A stretch of DNA of 61,132 bases, from the NCBI GenBank assembly GCA_018268775.1, contig JAFDVV010000004.1, forward strand, positions 1-61,132. The letters are read 5' to 3'. The position numbers and the translations under genes were made by a program. The notes beneath the pieces were generated by a model that saw only the letters and a program-made list of their open reading frames with translations, made no database searches and was not told the DNA's origin. The stretch is from Acidobacteriota bacterium (GTDB lineage: Bacteria > Acidobacteriota > Terriglobia > Terriglobales > Acidobacteriaceae). This document shows, in pieces, positions 33,532-43,016 of this stretch. Position 1 is the first letter of the stretch; every line of letters starts with the position of its first letter.

Positions 33532-36500
33532 TCAGGCGTTCTGCGGACCATCTTTACGCCCGTATGCGAGATAGAAGCCTGCGGGGACGAGAAAGATCGT
33601 GAGGATGACGGAGACGGTGAGGCCTCCGATGAGCGCCTGTGCCAGCGGCGCGTAAGACTCGCTGCCTTCACCGAGCTTAAGCGCCATGGGCAGAAGACCG
33701 ATGAGGGTGGCAAGCGAGGTCATGAGAATGGGCCGAAGGCGAACGCGGCAGGAGAGGATGATCGCCTCCTGAACGCTCTTGCCCTGCTTGATGAGGTGAT
33801 GGGCGAACTCAACGATAAGAATGCTGTTGGAGAGAGAGATGCCAGCGAGCATGACGACTCCCATGAGCGACATCACGTTGAGAGTGGTTCCCCAGGCCAG
33901 CAGGGCGAGGATGACTCCTGTGATGCCTGGCGGCAGCGCGAGAAGGATGATGAACGGATCGAGGAAGGAGCGGAATTGGGCAACAAGAATGAGGTAGAGC
34001 AGCACGACCGACAGAATGAGGCCGATGGCGAAGCTGCGGAAGGATGCGTTCATCGAGACGACGCTGCCTGCAAGCGTCACGGAGATGCCCTGCGGTGGAG
34101 CCGAGGCATCGACGATGGCTTGAATCTTCTTCGTGATGACGCCGAGATCTTCACTCTGTGGGCGAACGTAGATGTCGAGGTTGCGGCGGATCTGCGTGTG
34201 GTCCATCTCGGTGGGAGCGTTAAACTGCTGGATATCGGCCACCATGTCCAGCCGCGTGGGCTGTGAGACGTTGGCACCGTGGAGCGGAATGGCCTTCAGA
34301 TCGTCGAGCGACTTGATCTGCCCTTCTTTGAACATGACGGTGAGGAAGTAGTTGTTGCCGCTATGGGGGTCGATCCAGATGGACGGAGCGATCATCTGGT
34401 TCGAAGTAAGCGCGGTGATGATATTTGAGACGACTTCCTTTTCTGTAAGTCCGAGTTGGCTTGCGCGCGTGCGATCGATGGAGATGCGCAGCGATGGGTA
34501 GTCGATGTCCTGGGGGATGTAGACGTCAGCCGCGCCGGGGATGCTGCGAATCTGCGAGGCGATCTTCTGCGCGAGCTTGAAGTCGGCGGCGATGTCGTTG
34601 CCGGTGATACGCACATCGATCGGCGCAGGCGCTCCCATATTGAGCACGCCATCGACGAGGCTGCCGGAGGAGTAGAAGGTCTGGACTTCGGGGACCTCCT
34701 TCGCTATCGCCGCTTTCACCTCGTCGATGTAATCGAAGCTGCTCTTCTTGTGGTCGTGCGAAAGTGCCACCTGAGTGAAGCCGGTGTGCATGGCAGCATT
34801 CGGAGAGAAGAGCGCCGAAAAGCCGGGATCGATCCCGATATTCGTTACCAGAATGCCGAGGTCGTGCTTCGAGACGATGCGGCGAACGATGTTCTCAATT
34901 CGTGCAGCTTCCTCTTCCGTAGCCTCGAGCTTTGTGCCTGACGGAGCCTTGAAGCTGATGACGAACTGGCCAGCATCGGTTCGCGGGAAGAAGGAGAGGC
35001 CCATGAACGGAAACAGCAGGAGCGAGAGAAGGAAGATCACGCCGAAGCCGCCAAGCGTCTGCCGCGGTTTGAGGAGCACGCGCGCAACGAGATGATCGTA
35101 GCGGTGCAGCAATGCGTCGAAAGCATCGGCGAATTTTATATTGAAGCGCGCCCACAGGCCATGATGCGTGCTCTTTGGATCGGGTGTAATTTCGATCTCT
35201 TCTTCTGACGACTCATGCACGACGTCGCTGTGTCCGCTCTTGATAAACCGCGCGCAGAAGAGCGGGACGATGGTTAGCGCGACGAAGTAGGAGGCAAAGA
35301 GCGAGATGACAACAGCAAGAGCAAGCGATGAGAAGAGAAACTTGCTGACCCCGTAGAGCATGGTCACGGGAAAGAAGACGACGACGGTTGTCAGCGTTCC
35401 TGCAAGCACAGGCAGCGCAACCTCTTTGCCGCCTTTTTCTGCTGCCTCTTCAGGCGACTCGCCTTCTTCAAGGTGGCGAAAGATGTTTTCGAGCACGACG
35501 ACGGAGTTGTCGATGAGACGCGACAGCGCAAGCGCGAGTCCACCGAGGACCATGCTGTTCAGCGAACTTCCGCTGAGCTTGAGAATAAAGAAGGTCGTCA
35601 GCAACGAGAGCGGTATGGAGAAGAAGACCGCGACTGTAGCGCGAAGGCTGCCGAGAAAGATGAGGATCATCAGGCAGGTGAGGAAGAGGCCTACTCCACC
35701 TTCATGCACCAGGGTTTCAATTGCGGTTTTGACGAAGCGGGATTGGTCGAACTCGACGGTAGTTTTCAGCGAAGATGGCACATCGACAAGTTTTTTGAGC
35801 GTGTCGTTGACGCCGTTGACGATGGCAATGGTATTGGAGTCGCCGCCTTGCTTGAAGATAGGCAGGTAGACGCCGCGCTGTCCATTGACGCGAACGATGT
35901 TGTACTGGAGCCCGAAGGCGTCCTGCGGAACGGCCACATCGCCCACTCTTACCGGCGACTGGCCGACCATCTTGAGTGGCACCTGTGCAATGTCCGATGC
36001 TCCCTTGAGCATGGAGTTGGTGTAGATGTTGTAGTCGTAGCGTCCGATCTGCACGTCGCCTGCCGGCAGGATGACGTTGGCCTCGTTGACGGAGCGGACG
36101 ACGTCCATGGGGCTTAGCTGGTTGGCTTCGAGCTTGTAGGGGTCGGCGTAGAGCATGATCTGCCGCCAGCGGCCGCCGAACGGCTGTGTCACGGATGCTC
36201 CCTGGACGCTTGCGAGTTGATTGCGGACGAAGTTCTGGCCGACGTCCTTGAGCTTGCTCTCGTTGAGCCCCGAGCCGCTCAGCGTTACAAGTGCGACTGG
36301 AATGCTGGAGGCATCCTGCTTGAGGACGATGGGCGGGTAGGTTCCCGGAGGCATGTCGCGCAGGTCGCTGCTGGCAAGGGAGGAGATGGTTGCGGCATCG
36401 GCGTCGGGATCGGTGCCCGCACGAAAATAGACCTTGATGAGCGACACGCCCGGGAGCGAGCGCGACTCCATGTGGTCGATGCCGCTGGCGAGCGTGAACT

Positions 36501-36702
36501 GACGCTCAAGGTGATAGGTGATGTTCGCTTCAATCTGCTGCGGAGGCATTCCCGAATAAAAGGTTGCGACGGCGACGACCGGCAGATTGATCGGCGGGAA
36601 CATATCGACCGGCATATCGGCGACACTGACCGAGCCCAGGATTGTGATGACCAGGCACAGTACCACCATGAGGTACGGATTTCGGATGGAGAATCCCGAC
36701 AT
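33532..36702 (-). CDS. RND efflux pump inner-membrane permease (HAE1/AcrB type)
   Basis: A 1056-aa AcrB-sized transporter with twelve helices and two large periplasmic loops. It starts MSGFSIRNPYLMVVLCLVITI and contains PPQQIEANITYHLERQF, equivalent to the porter-domain entry. The TM4 segment is SRLIDNSVVVLENIFRHLEEG and TM10 is AGISLSNSILIVEFAHHL. AcrB's relay Asp408 and Lys940 positions are therefore Asn and Ser here. With the adaptor and TolC-like genes it forms a tripartite pump expelling drugs or other toxic compounds with the proton gradient. AAAGGAA lies before ATG 36702. It is the last gene of a three-gene operon, 27 nt after the adaptor. Confidence 0.95.
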   Translation of the reverse strand: MSGFSIRNPYLMVVLCLVITILGSVSVADMPVDMFPPINLPVVAVATFYSGMPPQQIEANITYHLERQFTLASGIDHMESRSLPGVSLIKVYFRAGTDPDADAATISSLASSDLRDMPPGTYPPIVLKQDASSIPVALVTLSGSGLNESKLKDVGQNFVRNQLASVQGASVTQPFGGRWRQIMLYADPYKLEANQLSPMDVVRSVNEANVILPAGDVQIGRYDYNIYTNSMLKGASDIAQVPLKMVGQSPVRVGDVAVPQDAFGLQYNIVRVNGQRGVYLPIFKQGGDSNTIAIVNGVNDTLKKLVDVPSSLKTTVEFDQSRFVKTAIETLVHEGGVGLFLTCLMILIFLGSLRATVAVFFSIPLSLLTTFFILKLSGSSLNSMVLGGLALALSRLIDNSVVVLENIFRHLEEGESPEEAAEKGGKEVALPVLAGTLTTVVVFFPVTMLYGVSKFLFSSLALAVVISLFASYFVALTIVPLFCARFIKSGHSDVVHESSEEEIEITPDPKSTHHGLWARFNIKFADAFDALLHRYDHLVARVLLKPRQTLGGFGVIFLLSLLLFPFMGLSFFPRTDAGQFVISFKAPSGTKLEATEEEAARIENIVRRIVSKHDLGILVTNIGIDPGFSALFSPNAAMHTGFTQVALSHDHKKSSFDYIDEVKAAIAKEVPEVQTFYSSGSLVDGVLNMGAPAPIDVRITGNDIAADFKLAQKIASQIRSIPGAADVYIPQDIDYPSLRISIDRTRASQLGLTEKEVVSNIITALTSNQMIAPSIWIDPHSGNNYFLTVMFKEGQIKSLDDLKAIPLHGANVSQPTRLDMVADIQQFNAPTEMDHTQIRRNLDIYVRPQSEDLGVITKKIQAIVDASAPPQGISVTLAGSVVSMNASFRSFAIGLILSVVLLYLILVAQFRSFLDPFIILLALPPGITGVILALLAWGTTLNVMSLMGVVMLAGISLSNSILIVEFAHHLIKQGKSVQEAIILSCRVRLRPILMTSLATLIGLLPMALKLGEGSESYAPLAQALIGGLTVSVILTIFLVPAGFYLAYGRKDGPQNA

Positions 36703-36729
36703 GTCGCTGGTGTTCCTTTCGCTCTGGTC

Positions 36730-37950
36730 TTAGTGGCTTTCGTCTGTTTCGTATGCAGCAGGCTGCGCTTCGACCTTTTGTCCATCGGAGAGGCCGGTGT
36801 GGCGGCCGACGATGACCCGTTCTCCCTGCTTGAGACCGGAGAGTATCTCGATCCTGGAAGGAGTCTGAAGCCCCACGGTCACGTTGACCAGGTGCACAAT
36901 ACCGTCTCGCACGACATACGCCTGCTGCACGCTGGTGCCGAGCCCATCGATTGCATCGAGCGGAACGCTCAGCACATTGGGCCGCGCTGCGAGATGAAGA
37001 TGCACCTCCGCATACATTCCGGGCACAAGCGAGCCGTCGGGGTTGGGCACATCGACCTCAGTGTCCATGGTGCGCGTGGACATCTGCACGGAGTCGGCAT
37101 AGCGCGTTACCTTGCCCTGAATCCTGCGGCCGAGGCTGACCACGTTGACGTCAACCAGTTGCCCATTGTGGATCGCCGCAACGTCTGTAACAGGCACTGG
37201 AAGGATGAGCCTGAGCAGATCGTTCTGCGCGAGCTTTACCACCGGCATCGCCTGAGACTGCGACGAGATGCCGGCCTGAATCATCGAGCCGGTATTGGCG
37301 TACCGCTTCGTCACCACTCCATTGAAAGGAGCGCGAATGGTGGCGTACTGCATCATGGCGACGGCGCGTGAATGCTCCGACTCCGCCTGTAGCTTGTTCT
37401 GCTGGGCGGCCTTGAGCGCGGAGTTTGCGCTGGCGAGCTGCGCCTTCGCCTCCATCTCACGCGCCTGCGCAACATCGACCTCCTGGCGCGGGACCAGACC
37501 GCGATCGCGAGTCGCTACATCCTGGATTCGCTTGAAGGAGAGCGACGCGATATTCGACGCCGCCTGCGCTCGCTGCACGGCCGCCTCTGCGGTAACGATG
37601 TTGGCCTCCGCCGCAGCCGCTCCAGCCTTTGCTTTAGCCACGTCGTCCTGAACCTCGGGGACCTCCAACACAGCCAGCACCGCATTCTGGCGAACGCGGT
37701 CGCCGATATCAACGCCGATGGACTTCACGTAGCCTGCAATCTTGGCCATGACATCCACCTCCTGATAAGGGCGAAACTCCGCAGTCAGGACGCGGTCGTT
37801 CGCAAGCGTGGCTGGCGATACTGTCGCGACAGGAACGACAGGCACAGCGGCGGCCGGGGCTTTATGTGTATTGCAGGCAGTCAATGTTCCGGCAGCGGAG
37901 AAAGTAACAACAGCCAGCCACGCGGTCGCGGAATCGTAAAGCTTTGCCAT
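36730..37950 (-). CDS. RND efflux periplasmic adaptor lipoprotein (MFP)
   Basis: A 406-aa membrane fusion protein. The N-terminus ends in a lipobox LTAC, so it is probably lipid-anchored at the inner membrane. A lipoyl-like half (EVDVMAKIAGYVKSIGVDIGDRV), a long alpha-hairpin (about 95-200) and the matching half (YATIRAPFNGVVTKRYANTG) are in family order, followed by beta-barrel and membrane-proximal domains. ATG 37950 is chosen over TTG 37968, with AAAGG upstream. It bridges the RND permease and the TolC-like channel encoded on either side. Confidence 0.93.
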   Translation of the reverse strand: MAKLYDSATAWLAVVTFSAAGTLTACNTHKAPAAAVPVVPVATVSPATLANDRVLTAEFRPYQEVDVMAKIAGYVKSIGVDIGDRVRQNAVLAVLEVPEVQDDVAKAKAGAAAAEANIVTAEAAVQRAQAASNIASLSFKRIQDVATRDRGLVPRQEVDVAQAREMEAKAQLASANSALKAAQQNKLQAESEHSRAVAMMQYATIRAPFNGVVTKRYANTGSMIQAGISSQSQAMPVVKLAQNDLLRLILPVPVTDVAAIHNGQLVDVNVVSLGRRIQGKVTRYADSVQMSTRTMDTEVDVPNPDGSLVPGMYAEVHLHLAARPNVLSVPLDAIDGLGTSVQQAYVVRDGIVHLVNVTVGLQTPSRIEILSGLKQGERVIVGRHTGLSDGQKVEAQPAAYETDESH

Positions 37951-37964
37951 CTGCGAATGACCTT

Positions 37965-39269
37965 TCAATTGAGATTTCCCGTTGCGAAATCGAGCTGAGC
38001 TCGGCGAGTGAGGTAGGTGTAGGTTGCGTCGGCAGCGGCAATCTCCGAAGAGGTCTCGTTCAATTGCGCCTCATTCAGCTCGACGATGCTGCCGAGGCCC
38101 GCGTCGTAACGGTCCTGCGCGAGACGCAGCGCCTCTTTACTCTGGGCGACGAGGCGCGCGGTGACGTCGATGCTGCGAAATGCTTCGTCGGCCCTGTACC
38201 AGGCTTCTCGCACTTCGTCGCTCACCTGAAGGCGGCGGTCCTGTACATCGTGCTCGCGTGCGGTTGCTTCAAATTCGGCTTCGGACCGCCGCGCTGCGAA
38301 AAGTCCACCGTTGAATACTGGAATCGTTAGATTGAATCCAGCAGCGGTGTAGTCGTCATGCAACGTGTGATCATGGTAGGGAAGCTGACCCGCAGCAGCT
38401 TGAACGTTCAATGTGGGATAGCTCAAACGCTTCTCCGATTCCGCAAACTGCTGCGCCGCGTGTTGCTGGGCCTGGAGTCCCGCGAGATCGGCCCGTTGAG
38501 CCAGCGCCTGCCGCATAAGGTCTTCGGGGGCTGGCGGCAACGGCGCTCCAACTGAAGCCACATCGACCAGCGTGGCTGTAACGGACTGTTGCTGTCCCAT
38601 TGCAATGGCAAGCTGCGAGCGCTCCTGCGCAACGGAGCTTTGCGCCCTTACAACGGCAAGCTCCGCCTCGCTCTCAAGCACCTTGGCAAAGTTCACATCG
38701 AGCGTCGAGCGGAGCTCGCTTTGCGCCAGCGCGGAAAGCTGCCTGGAGACCAGTTGCCGGTTTGCAAGCGCAGCCTGCGCAGCGCGAAGGACCGCTTCGG
38801 CACCGAGAACACGGTAGTATGCCGTCCTTACATTGAGCCGGACCTGGGCGCGGGTAAGTGTTGCGGCATCGGCCTGCGCTTCTGCTGTGTACCTGGCCGC
38901 ACCGACCAACGCACCGGTTCGCCCGAAGTCTGAGACAAGCTGCGTGAGATTGCCGCCATAGGCAAAGCGACCCGATAGAGCTGAAGTTGTGATGTTGCCT
39001 GCGGACACAGCGGAGCCGGTATCGGCCACCTGCGCGCCAGTGGCATTGAAGTTGACCATGGGCAGATAGCCAGATCGCGCCTGACGAATCCGCTCGGCGA
39101 CAGCGCGTACGCGTGCCTGAGCGGCCGCCATGCGCGGCTGCTTTGCGAGCGCAAGGGCTTCAGCCTGGGACAGGGCCAGAGACTGGAGCGATTCCGAAGT
39201 GGATGCGGCCTGTCCCAGGGCGGGTATTGTGAGGAAGCAAGACAGAGTCACAACGACTGCAAAATTCAT
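37965..39269 (-). CDS. TolC-like outer membrane efflux protein
   Basis: A 434-aa protein with signal peptide MNFAVVVTLSCFLTIPALGQ and two OEP repeats of long coiled helices (for example LSQAEALALAKQPRMAAAQA and QQHAAQQFAESEKRLSYPTLN). The end LGSIVELNEAQLNETSSEIA is typical of TolC/CusC-type channels. ATG 39269 is selected because the signal peptide starts there. It is the first gene of the pump operon and faces the two-component genes. Its stop lies within the 18 nt of the adaptor's alternative upstream start, so the genes are tightly packed. Confidence 0.9.
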   Translation of the reverse strand: MNFAVVVTLSCFLTIPALGQAASTSESLQSLALSQAEALALAKQPRMAAAQARVRAVAERIRQARSGYLPMVNFNATGAQVADTGSAVSAGNITTSALSGRFAYGGNLTQLVSDFGRTGALVGAARYTAEAQADAATLTRAQVRLNVRTAYYRVLGAEAVLRAAQAALANRQLVSRQLSALAQSELRSTLDVNFAKVLESEAELAVVRAQSSVAQERSQLAIAMGQQQSVTATLVDVASVGAPLPPAPEDLMRQALAQRADLAGLQAQQHAAQQFAESEKRLSYPTLNVQAAAGQLPYHDHTLHDDYTAAGFNLTIPVFNGGLFAARRSEAEFEATAREHDVQDRRLQVSDEVREAWYRADEAFRSIDVTARLVAQSKEALRLAQDRYDAGLGSIVELNEAQLNETSSEIAAADATYTYLTRRAQLDFATGNLN

Positions 39270-39323
39270 CGGGAGAAGACCTTTGCCAATGACACCAGTC
39301 CCTCCAGTCAAACAGCTTGCTTT

Positions 39324-39339
39324 CTTACATTGGCTTACA
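39324..39339 (+). promoter_or_regulatory. Direct repeat operator candidate between RND pump and two-component genes
   Basis: CTTACA occurs twice exactly 10 bp apart (39324-39329 and 39334-39339), giving one helical turn of spacing as in OmpR/CopR-type boxes. It lies 55 nt upstream of the TolC-like start and 78 nt upstream of the regulator start. The adjacent OmpR-family protein is the obvious candidate binder. Confidence 0.5.
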
Positions 39340-39416
39340 AGTCGCTGACATTAACCAGACCGCTACTTGTTCTGGCGAGCATGGTGGGGAATGATAATGG
39401 CTGGAGTATCGCCAGT

Positions 39417-40115
39417 ATGCCACCGTCGGTTCGCGCCAAAATCTTGATCATCGAAGATGACAAAAAGATGTCGGACGCGCTGATCTCCGGCCTCAGAGAG
39501 TCCAACTACGATGTATCGACGGCGGCTTCCGGCGAAGAGGGCTTTTATCTCGTCCATAAGCTGAACCCGGACCTGTTGCTGCTTGATCTGACATTGCCAC
39601 AAAGAAATGGCCTGGAGATTCTTCAGCAGCTACGCGCAGAGGGCATCGACGTTCGTGTGCTTGTGTTGACCTCGCACAACACGGTGGACGACCGTGTGGC
39701 GGGCTTGAAGATGGGTGCCGACGACTACCTTGGCAAGCCGTTTTCGTTTCCGGAACTGCTCGCCCGCATCGACGCGCTGTTGCGACGCTTTCTTCCCCCT
39801 ACCGAACCGGAGTCTTTTCAGATTCAGGACCTCAGGCTGGACACTCGCGCACGCGTGGCAACGAGGGCCGGACAGAAGCTGGAGTTGACGTCGAGAGAGT
39901 TCGACCTGCTGCTATACCTTGCGCAGTATCGCGGGCGCACAGTCTCGCGCGAGATGCTGGCGAAAGATGTGTGGCGCGAGACCTCGCGATTTACGCCGAT
40001 CGACAACGTCATCGATGTTCAGGTCGCACGACTACGAAGAAAAATAGACGATCCTTTCGGCGTAAAACTTCTGCAAACTGTGCGAGGATTGGGCTTCAGC
40101 CTGAGGGAGCCTTGA
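39417..40115 (+). CDS. OmpR/PhoB-family response regulator
   Basis: A 232-aa regulator. The receiver domain has ILIIEDDKKM, phospho-acceptor Asp in DLLLLDLTLPQRNG and Lys in YLGKPFSF. The winged-helix DNA-binding domain has ELTSREFDLLLYLAQYRG and VDVQVARLRRKID-like (VIDVQVARLRRKIDD) recognition elements. ATG 39417 has GGAG 10 nt upstream; in-frame starts at 39330 and 39381 would add residues outside the fold. Its stop overlaps or adjoins the kinase start. It is divergent from the RND pump, which it likely controls in response to metal or drug stress. Confidence 0.93.
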   Translation: MPPSVRAKILIIEDDKKMSDALISGLRESNYDVSTAASGEEGFYLVHKLNPDLLLLDLTLPQRNGLEILQQLRAEGIDVRVLVLTSHNTVDDRVAGLKMGADDYLGKPFSFPELLARIDALLRRFLPPTEPESFQIQDLRLDTRARVATRAGQKLELTSREFDLLLYLAQYRGRTVSREMLAKDVWRETSRFTPIDNVIDVQVARLRRKIDDPFGVKLLQTVRGLGFSLREP

Positions 40116-40117
40116 TC

Positions 40118-41566
40118 TTGAGACTGGGAGCACGATGGACATTGCGTACGCGGCTTACACTCTGGTATGTCGCGATGCTGGCGTTTCTGCTGTTGGTGTA
40201 CGCAACCCTGGTCTTCGTCTTTCAATACGTCGTTCTCACTCGGCAGATCTTTCACGACGAAGTGCAGGACATCGTCACCGTCGAAGGCCTTCTCTATTTC
40301 GACCAGCAGGGCGTGCTCCAACTTCGCCAAGACTATTATTCGCGACCTAAGTCTCATCTGCTTGTCGATCGCTATATGGAAGTGCGCGACCTCTCGGGAA
40401 AGGTCTTGTACCGCAGTCCAACACTCGACGGGATGCCGTTTGGTGGGCCAAACGAAAAGGGCGAAGGCGACATGTCGTTCGATGAGCGGATCATCCGCCT
40501 CGACGATGGGTCGCACGTCTTCACGATCAGTCACATCCATGGCATGGGAGGCCAGGATCTGCTGATTCGGCTGGGATACAGTCTAGGCCCGTTGCGCACG
40601 CGCATGGAACAGTTTTTCCTTCTGCTTCTTTTTGCGGTTCCGGTGACTCTTGGCGTTGCGTGGCTTGCGGGACAAACAATTGCAAGAAGGGCGCTGCGAC
40701 CGCTGGAGAAAATGACAGAGCGCGCCACCGGTATCACTGCGCGGAATCTGCACGACCGCCTTGCGATTGAAAATCCGAACGATGAGCTTGGCCAGATGGC
40801 CCAGGTCTTCAATCATCTATTGCAGCGGCTGGAAGAGTCTTTCCGGCAGTTGCAGCGGTTTACCGCGGATGCCGCCCATGAGCTGCGCACGCCGCTGGCA
40901 TCGCTTCGAACAATTGGCGAGGTCGCGCTGAGTAAGGGCCACGACGTGGACGCCTACAAAGAGGCGCTGGGAGACATTCTTGAAGAGACATCGCGGTTGA
41001 ACGAGACCATCGACGGCCTGATACTGCTATCGAAGGCCGAGGTGACGGCGCCGCGCGGCGTGCAGGAGATATTCCGGGCAATAGATCTCATGGACGAAGT
41101 TCTAAACTTCCTAAGCGTTGTAATGGACGAGCGCAACATCGGAGCAATCCAGGAAAATGCGGCGCACGGCGAAACGATGTTGCAGGGAGATCATAGCCTC
41201 CTCCGGATCGCCTTCGTCAATCTGGTGCACAATGCGGTGAAGTTTTCGCCCACTGGCTCGACGATTCGAATTGCCTATTCGCAGACCGAAGAGAGCGATC
41301 CAGGAATACAGATCGCCATTCATGACGAAGGCCCTGGCATCGCTGCGGGCGAACACGACAGAATCTTCGAGCGGTTTTTTACCAGCAGCGCGCATGCTAC
41401 GTCTATGAACAGTGGTGCAGGGCTCGGGCTTTCGATTGCGAAGTTGGTGGTCGAACGCGCTGGGGGAACGGTCTATTTTGAGAGAAATATCCCTGCGGGC
41501 GCTCGGTGCATTGTGACTTTGCCGACTGCTGCCTGCTCTGCAAGATCTGGTTCTTCCCAGGCTTGA
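40118..41566 (+). CDS. Sensor histidine kinase of the RND-linked two-component system
   Basis: A 482-aa kinase with two transmembrane helices (about 16-38 and 165-187) enclosing a 125-residue sensor domain. A HAMP linker follows (RRALRPLEKMTERATGI), then HisKA with the phospho-His in ADAAHELRTPLASLR and HATPase_c with NLVHNAVKFSPTG, DEGPGIAAGEHDRIF and GAGLGLSIAK. The organisation is that of CusS/CopS-like kinases. The start is TTG: 40118 has GAGGGAG about 8 nt upstream, while TTG 40112 would overlap the regulator stop as TTGA. It is convergent with rhaB, 7 nt apart. Confidence 0.9.
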   Translation: MRLGARWTLRTRLTLWYVAMLAFLLLVYATLVFVFQYVVLTRQIFHDEVQDIVTVEGLLYFDQQGVLQLRQDYYSRPKSHLLVDRYMEVRDLSGKVLYRSPTLDGMPFGGPNEKGEGDMSFDERIIRLDDGSHVFTISHIHGMGGQDLLIRLGYSLGPLRTRMEQFFLLLLFAVPVTLGVAWLAGQTIARRALRPLEKMTERATGITARNLHDRLAIENPNDELGQMAQVFNHLLQRLEESFRQLQRFTADAAHELRTPLASLRTIGEVALSKGHDVDAYKEALGDILEETSRLNETIDGLILLSKAEVTAPRGVQEIFRAIDLMDEVLNFLSVVMDERNIGAIQENAAHGETMLQGDHSLLRIAFVNLVHNAVKFSPTGSTIRIAYSQTEESDPGIQIAIHDEGPGIAAGEHDRIFERFFTSSAHATSMNSGAGLGLSIAKLVVERAGGTVYFERNIPAGARCIVTLPTAACSARSGSSQA

Positions 41567-41573
41567 CCGGGTT

Positions 41574-43016
41574 TCAGGAAAGTGTTTCGCGCTGGAGCAA
41601 TGCCGCCTGCCGCGCGATGTGTCCTGCCGATATGTCCCCTTCGAGCGCAGCCAACTGCACCGCGAAGTTGCCGATGGTGGAGCTTTCGACGGAGCCGCGA
41701 ACGACAGGCAGTCCAGTTGTCTTTTCGGTAAGCGAGTTCAGCAGGCTGTTCTGGCTGCCGCCGCCGACGATGTAAATCGCATCGAACCGCCTGCCGGTCA
41801 TCGTCGATATCGACCGCAGCGCCGAAGCGTAACGGGATGCCAGCGATTCGAAGATCAGCCGCGTCATTGCCGGAGGATCGTCGACAGGAGCGAGCCCTCG
41901 CGCGGCACGTTGCGCATTGATGCGGGAGGGCAGGTCTCCAGGCGCCGCGAGTGCAGGATCGTCAACATCGATCAGTTCGATGGGCGTTGGCACAGGTTGT
42001 TGTTGCGCCCGGCTCACCAGAAGCGCCACGTCGGTGAGACCCCACGTGCGCATCGATTGCTGAAGCAGCCACATACCGCTGATGCCTTTGTGGAAGAGGA
42101 TGCGCCCTCCAGCCGCGCCAAGATTCGTGAAGTTGGCCTCGGCGGCCTCATGGCTGCTACACGGAGCTTCAAGCACCGTGCCGATCAACGACCATGTGCC
42201 AGAGCTGATATAGGCCCAGTTCATTCCATCAGCAGGGATGCCAGCGACCGCACTCGCCGTGTCGTGGCAGCATGGAGCAATCAAGCACGCACCGCGTAGG
42301 CGCTCCACATTTCCCTTGTACTCGCCAACGATGGTACCTGCTTCAGCGAGAACAGGTGCGCTAGTAACACGAAGACCAGCGGCGCGAAAAATCTCTTCGC
42401 ACCAGTTTCCATCGAGGCCGACCATGCCGCTGTGCGTGGCCATCGTGCGCTCTGCGACAGGCCTCCCTCCCCAGCGGTAGAGCAGATACTCCGGCAGATT
42501 GAGCCAGTGCCCGTCAATGCCGTCAAGCCGATCGGCGTACTGCTGATAAACGGTGTTGATCGGCTGTAACTGGACTCCCGTAAGCTCGCGCATGCGAGAG
42601 GGTTCGATGATCCGGTAGAGCGCTGTTTCCGCCTTTGCGTTGCGCGGATCGCGATAGCAAAAGGGGTCTTCAATCGCTGCTCCATTTGCATCGAGTCGAA
42701 CGTAGTCGACGGCCCATCCGTCCACGGCGATCGAGCGCACGCCTTCATCTGCGAGATCTGCGCAGCGCGCGAGTCCTGCTTCCACGCCATCGACGATGCG
42801 TTGCAAGTTCCAGCGGAGGCCATCGGTTCGCTGCTCTGCACCGTGCGTGAAGCGGTGTACCAACTCGATGCGCGGCCTTCCATCACGCCAACGCAGAAGA
42901 GAGATGCGGCAGCTTTCCGCACCGAGGTCCACGGCGATCAAAGCGCGATGGTCCGGCTTGCTTGCCGAACCATCGGATGTGTTGTGCGGCGCTGCCGCTG
43001 CACCGGATCCGCTCAC
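41574..43016 (-). CDS. rhaB: L-rhamnulokinase
   Basis: A 480-aa FGGY-family sugar kinase. The N-terminal ATPase fold starts ALIAVDLGAESCRISL; the stretches DGWAVDYVRLDANG, VQLQPINTVYQQY and APCCHDTASAVAGIP are RhaB-like, and YIVGGGSQNSLLNSLTEKTTG is the C-terminal FGGY signature. It phosphorylates L-rhamnulose to L-rhamnulose-1-phosphate. The start GTG overlaps the stop of the aldolase/dehydrogenase gene as GTGA, so it is translationally coupled and last in the rhamnose operon. Confidence 0.93.
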   Translation of the reverse strand: MSGSGAAAAPHNTSDGSASKPDHRALIAVDLGAESCRISLLRWRDGRPRIELVHRFTHGAEQRTDGLRWNLQRIVDGVEAGLARCADLADEGVRSIAVDGWAVDYVRLDANGAAIEDPFCYRDPRNAKAETALYRIIEPSRMRELTGVQLQPINTVYQQYADRLDGIDGHWLNLPEYLLYRWGGRPVAERTMATHSGMVGLDGNWCEEIFRAAGLRVTSAPVLAEAGTIVGEYKGNVERLRGACLIAPCCHDTASAVAGIPADGMNWAYISSGTWSLIGTVLEAPCSSHEAAEANFTNLGAAGGRILFHKGISGMWLLQQSMRTWGLTDVALLVSRAQQQPVPTPIELIDVDDPALAAPGDLPSRINAQRAARGLAPVDDPPAMTRLIFESLASRYASALRSISTMTGRRFDAIYIVGGGSQNSLLNSLTEKTTGLPVVRGSVESSTIGNFAVQLAALEGDISAGHIARQAALLQRETLS

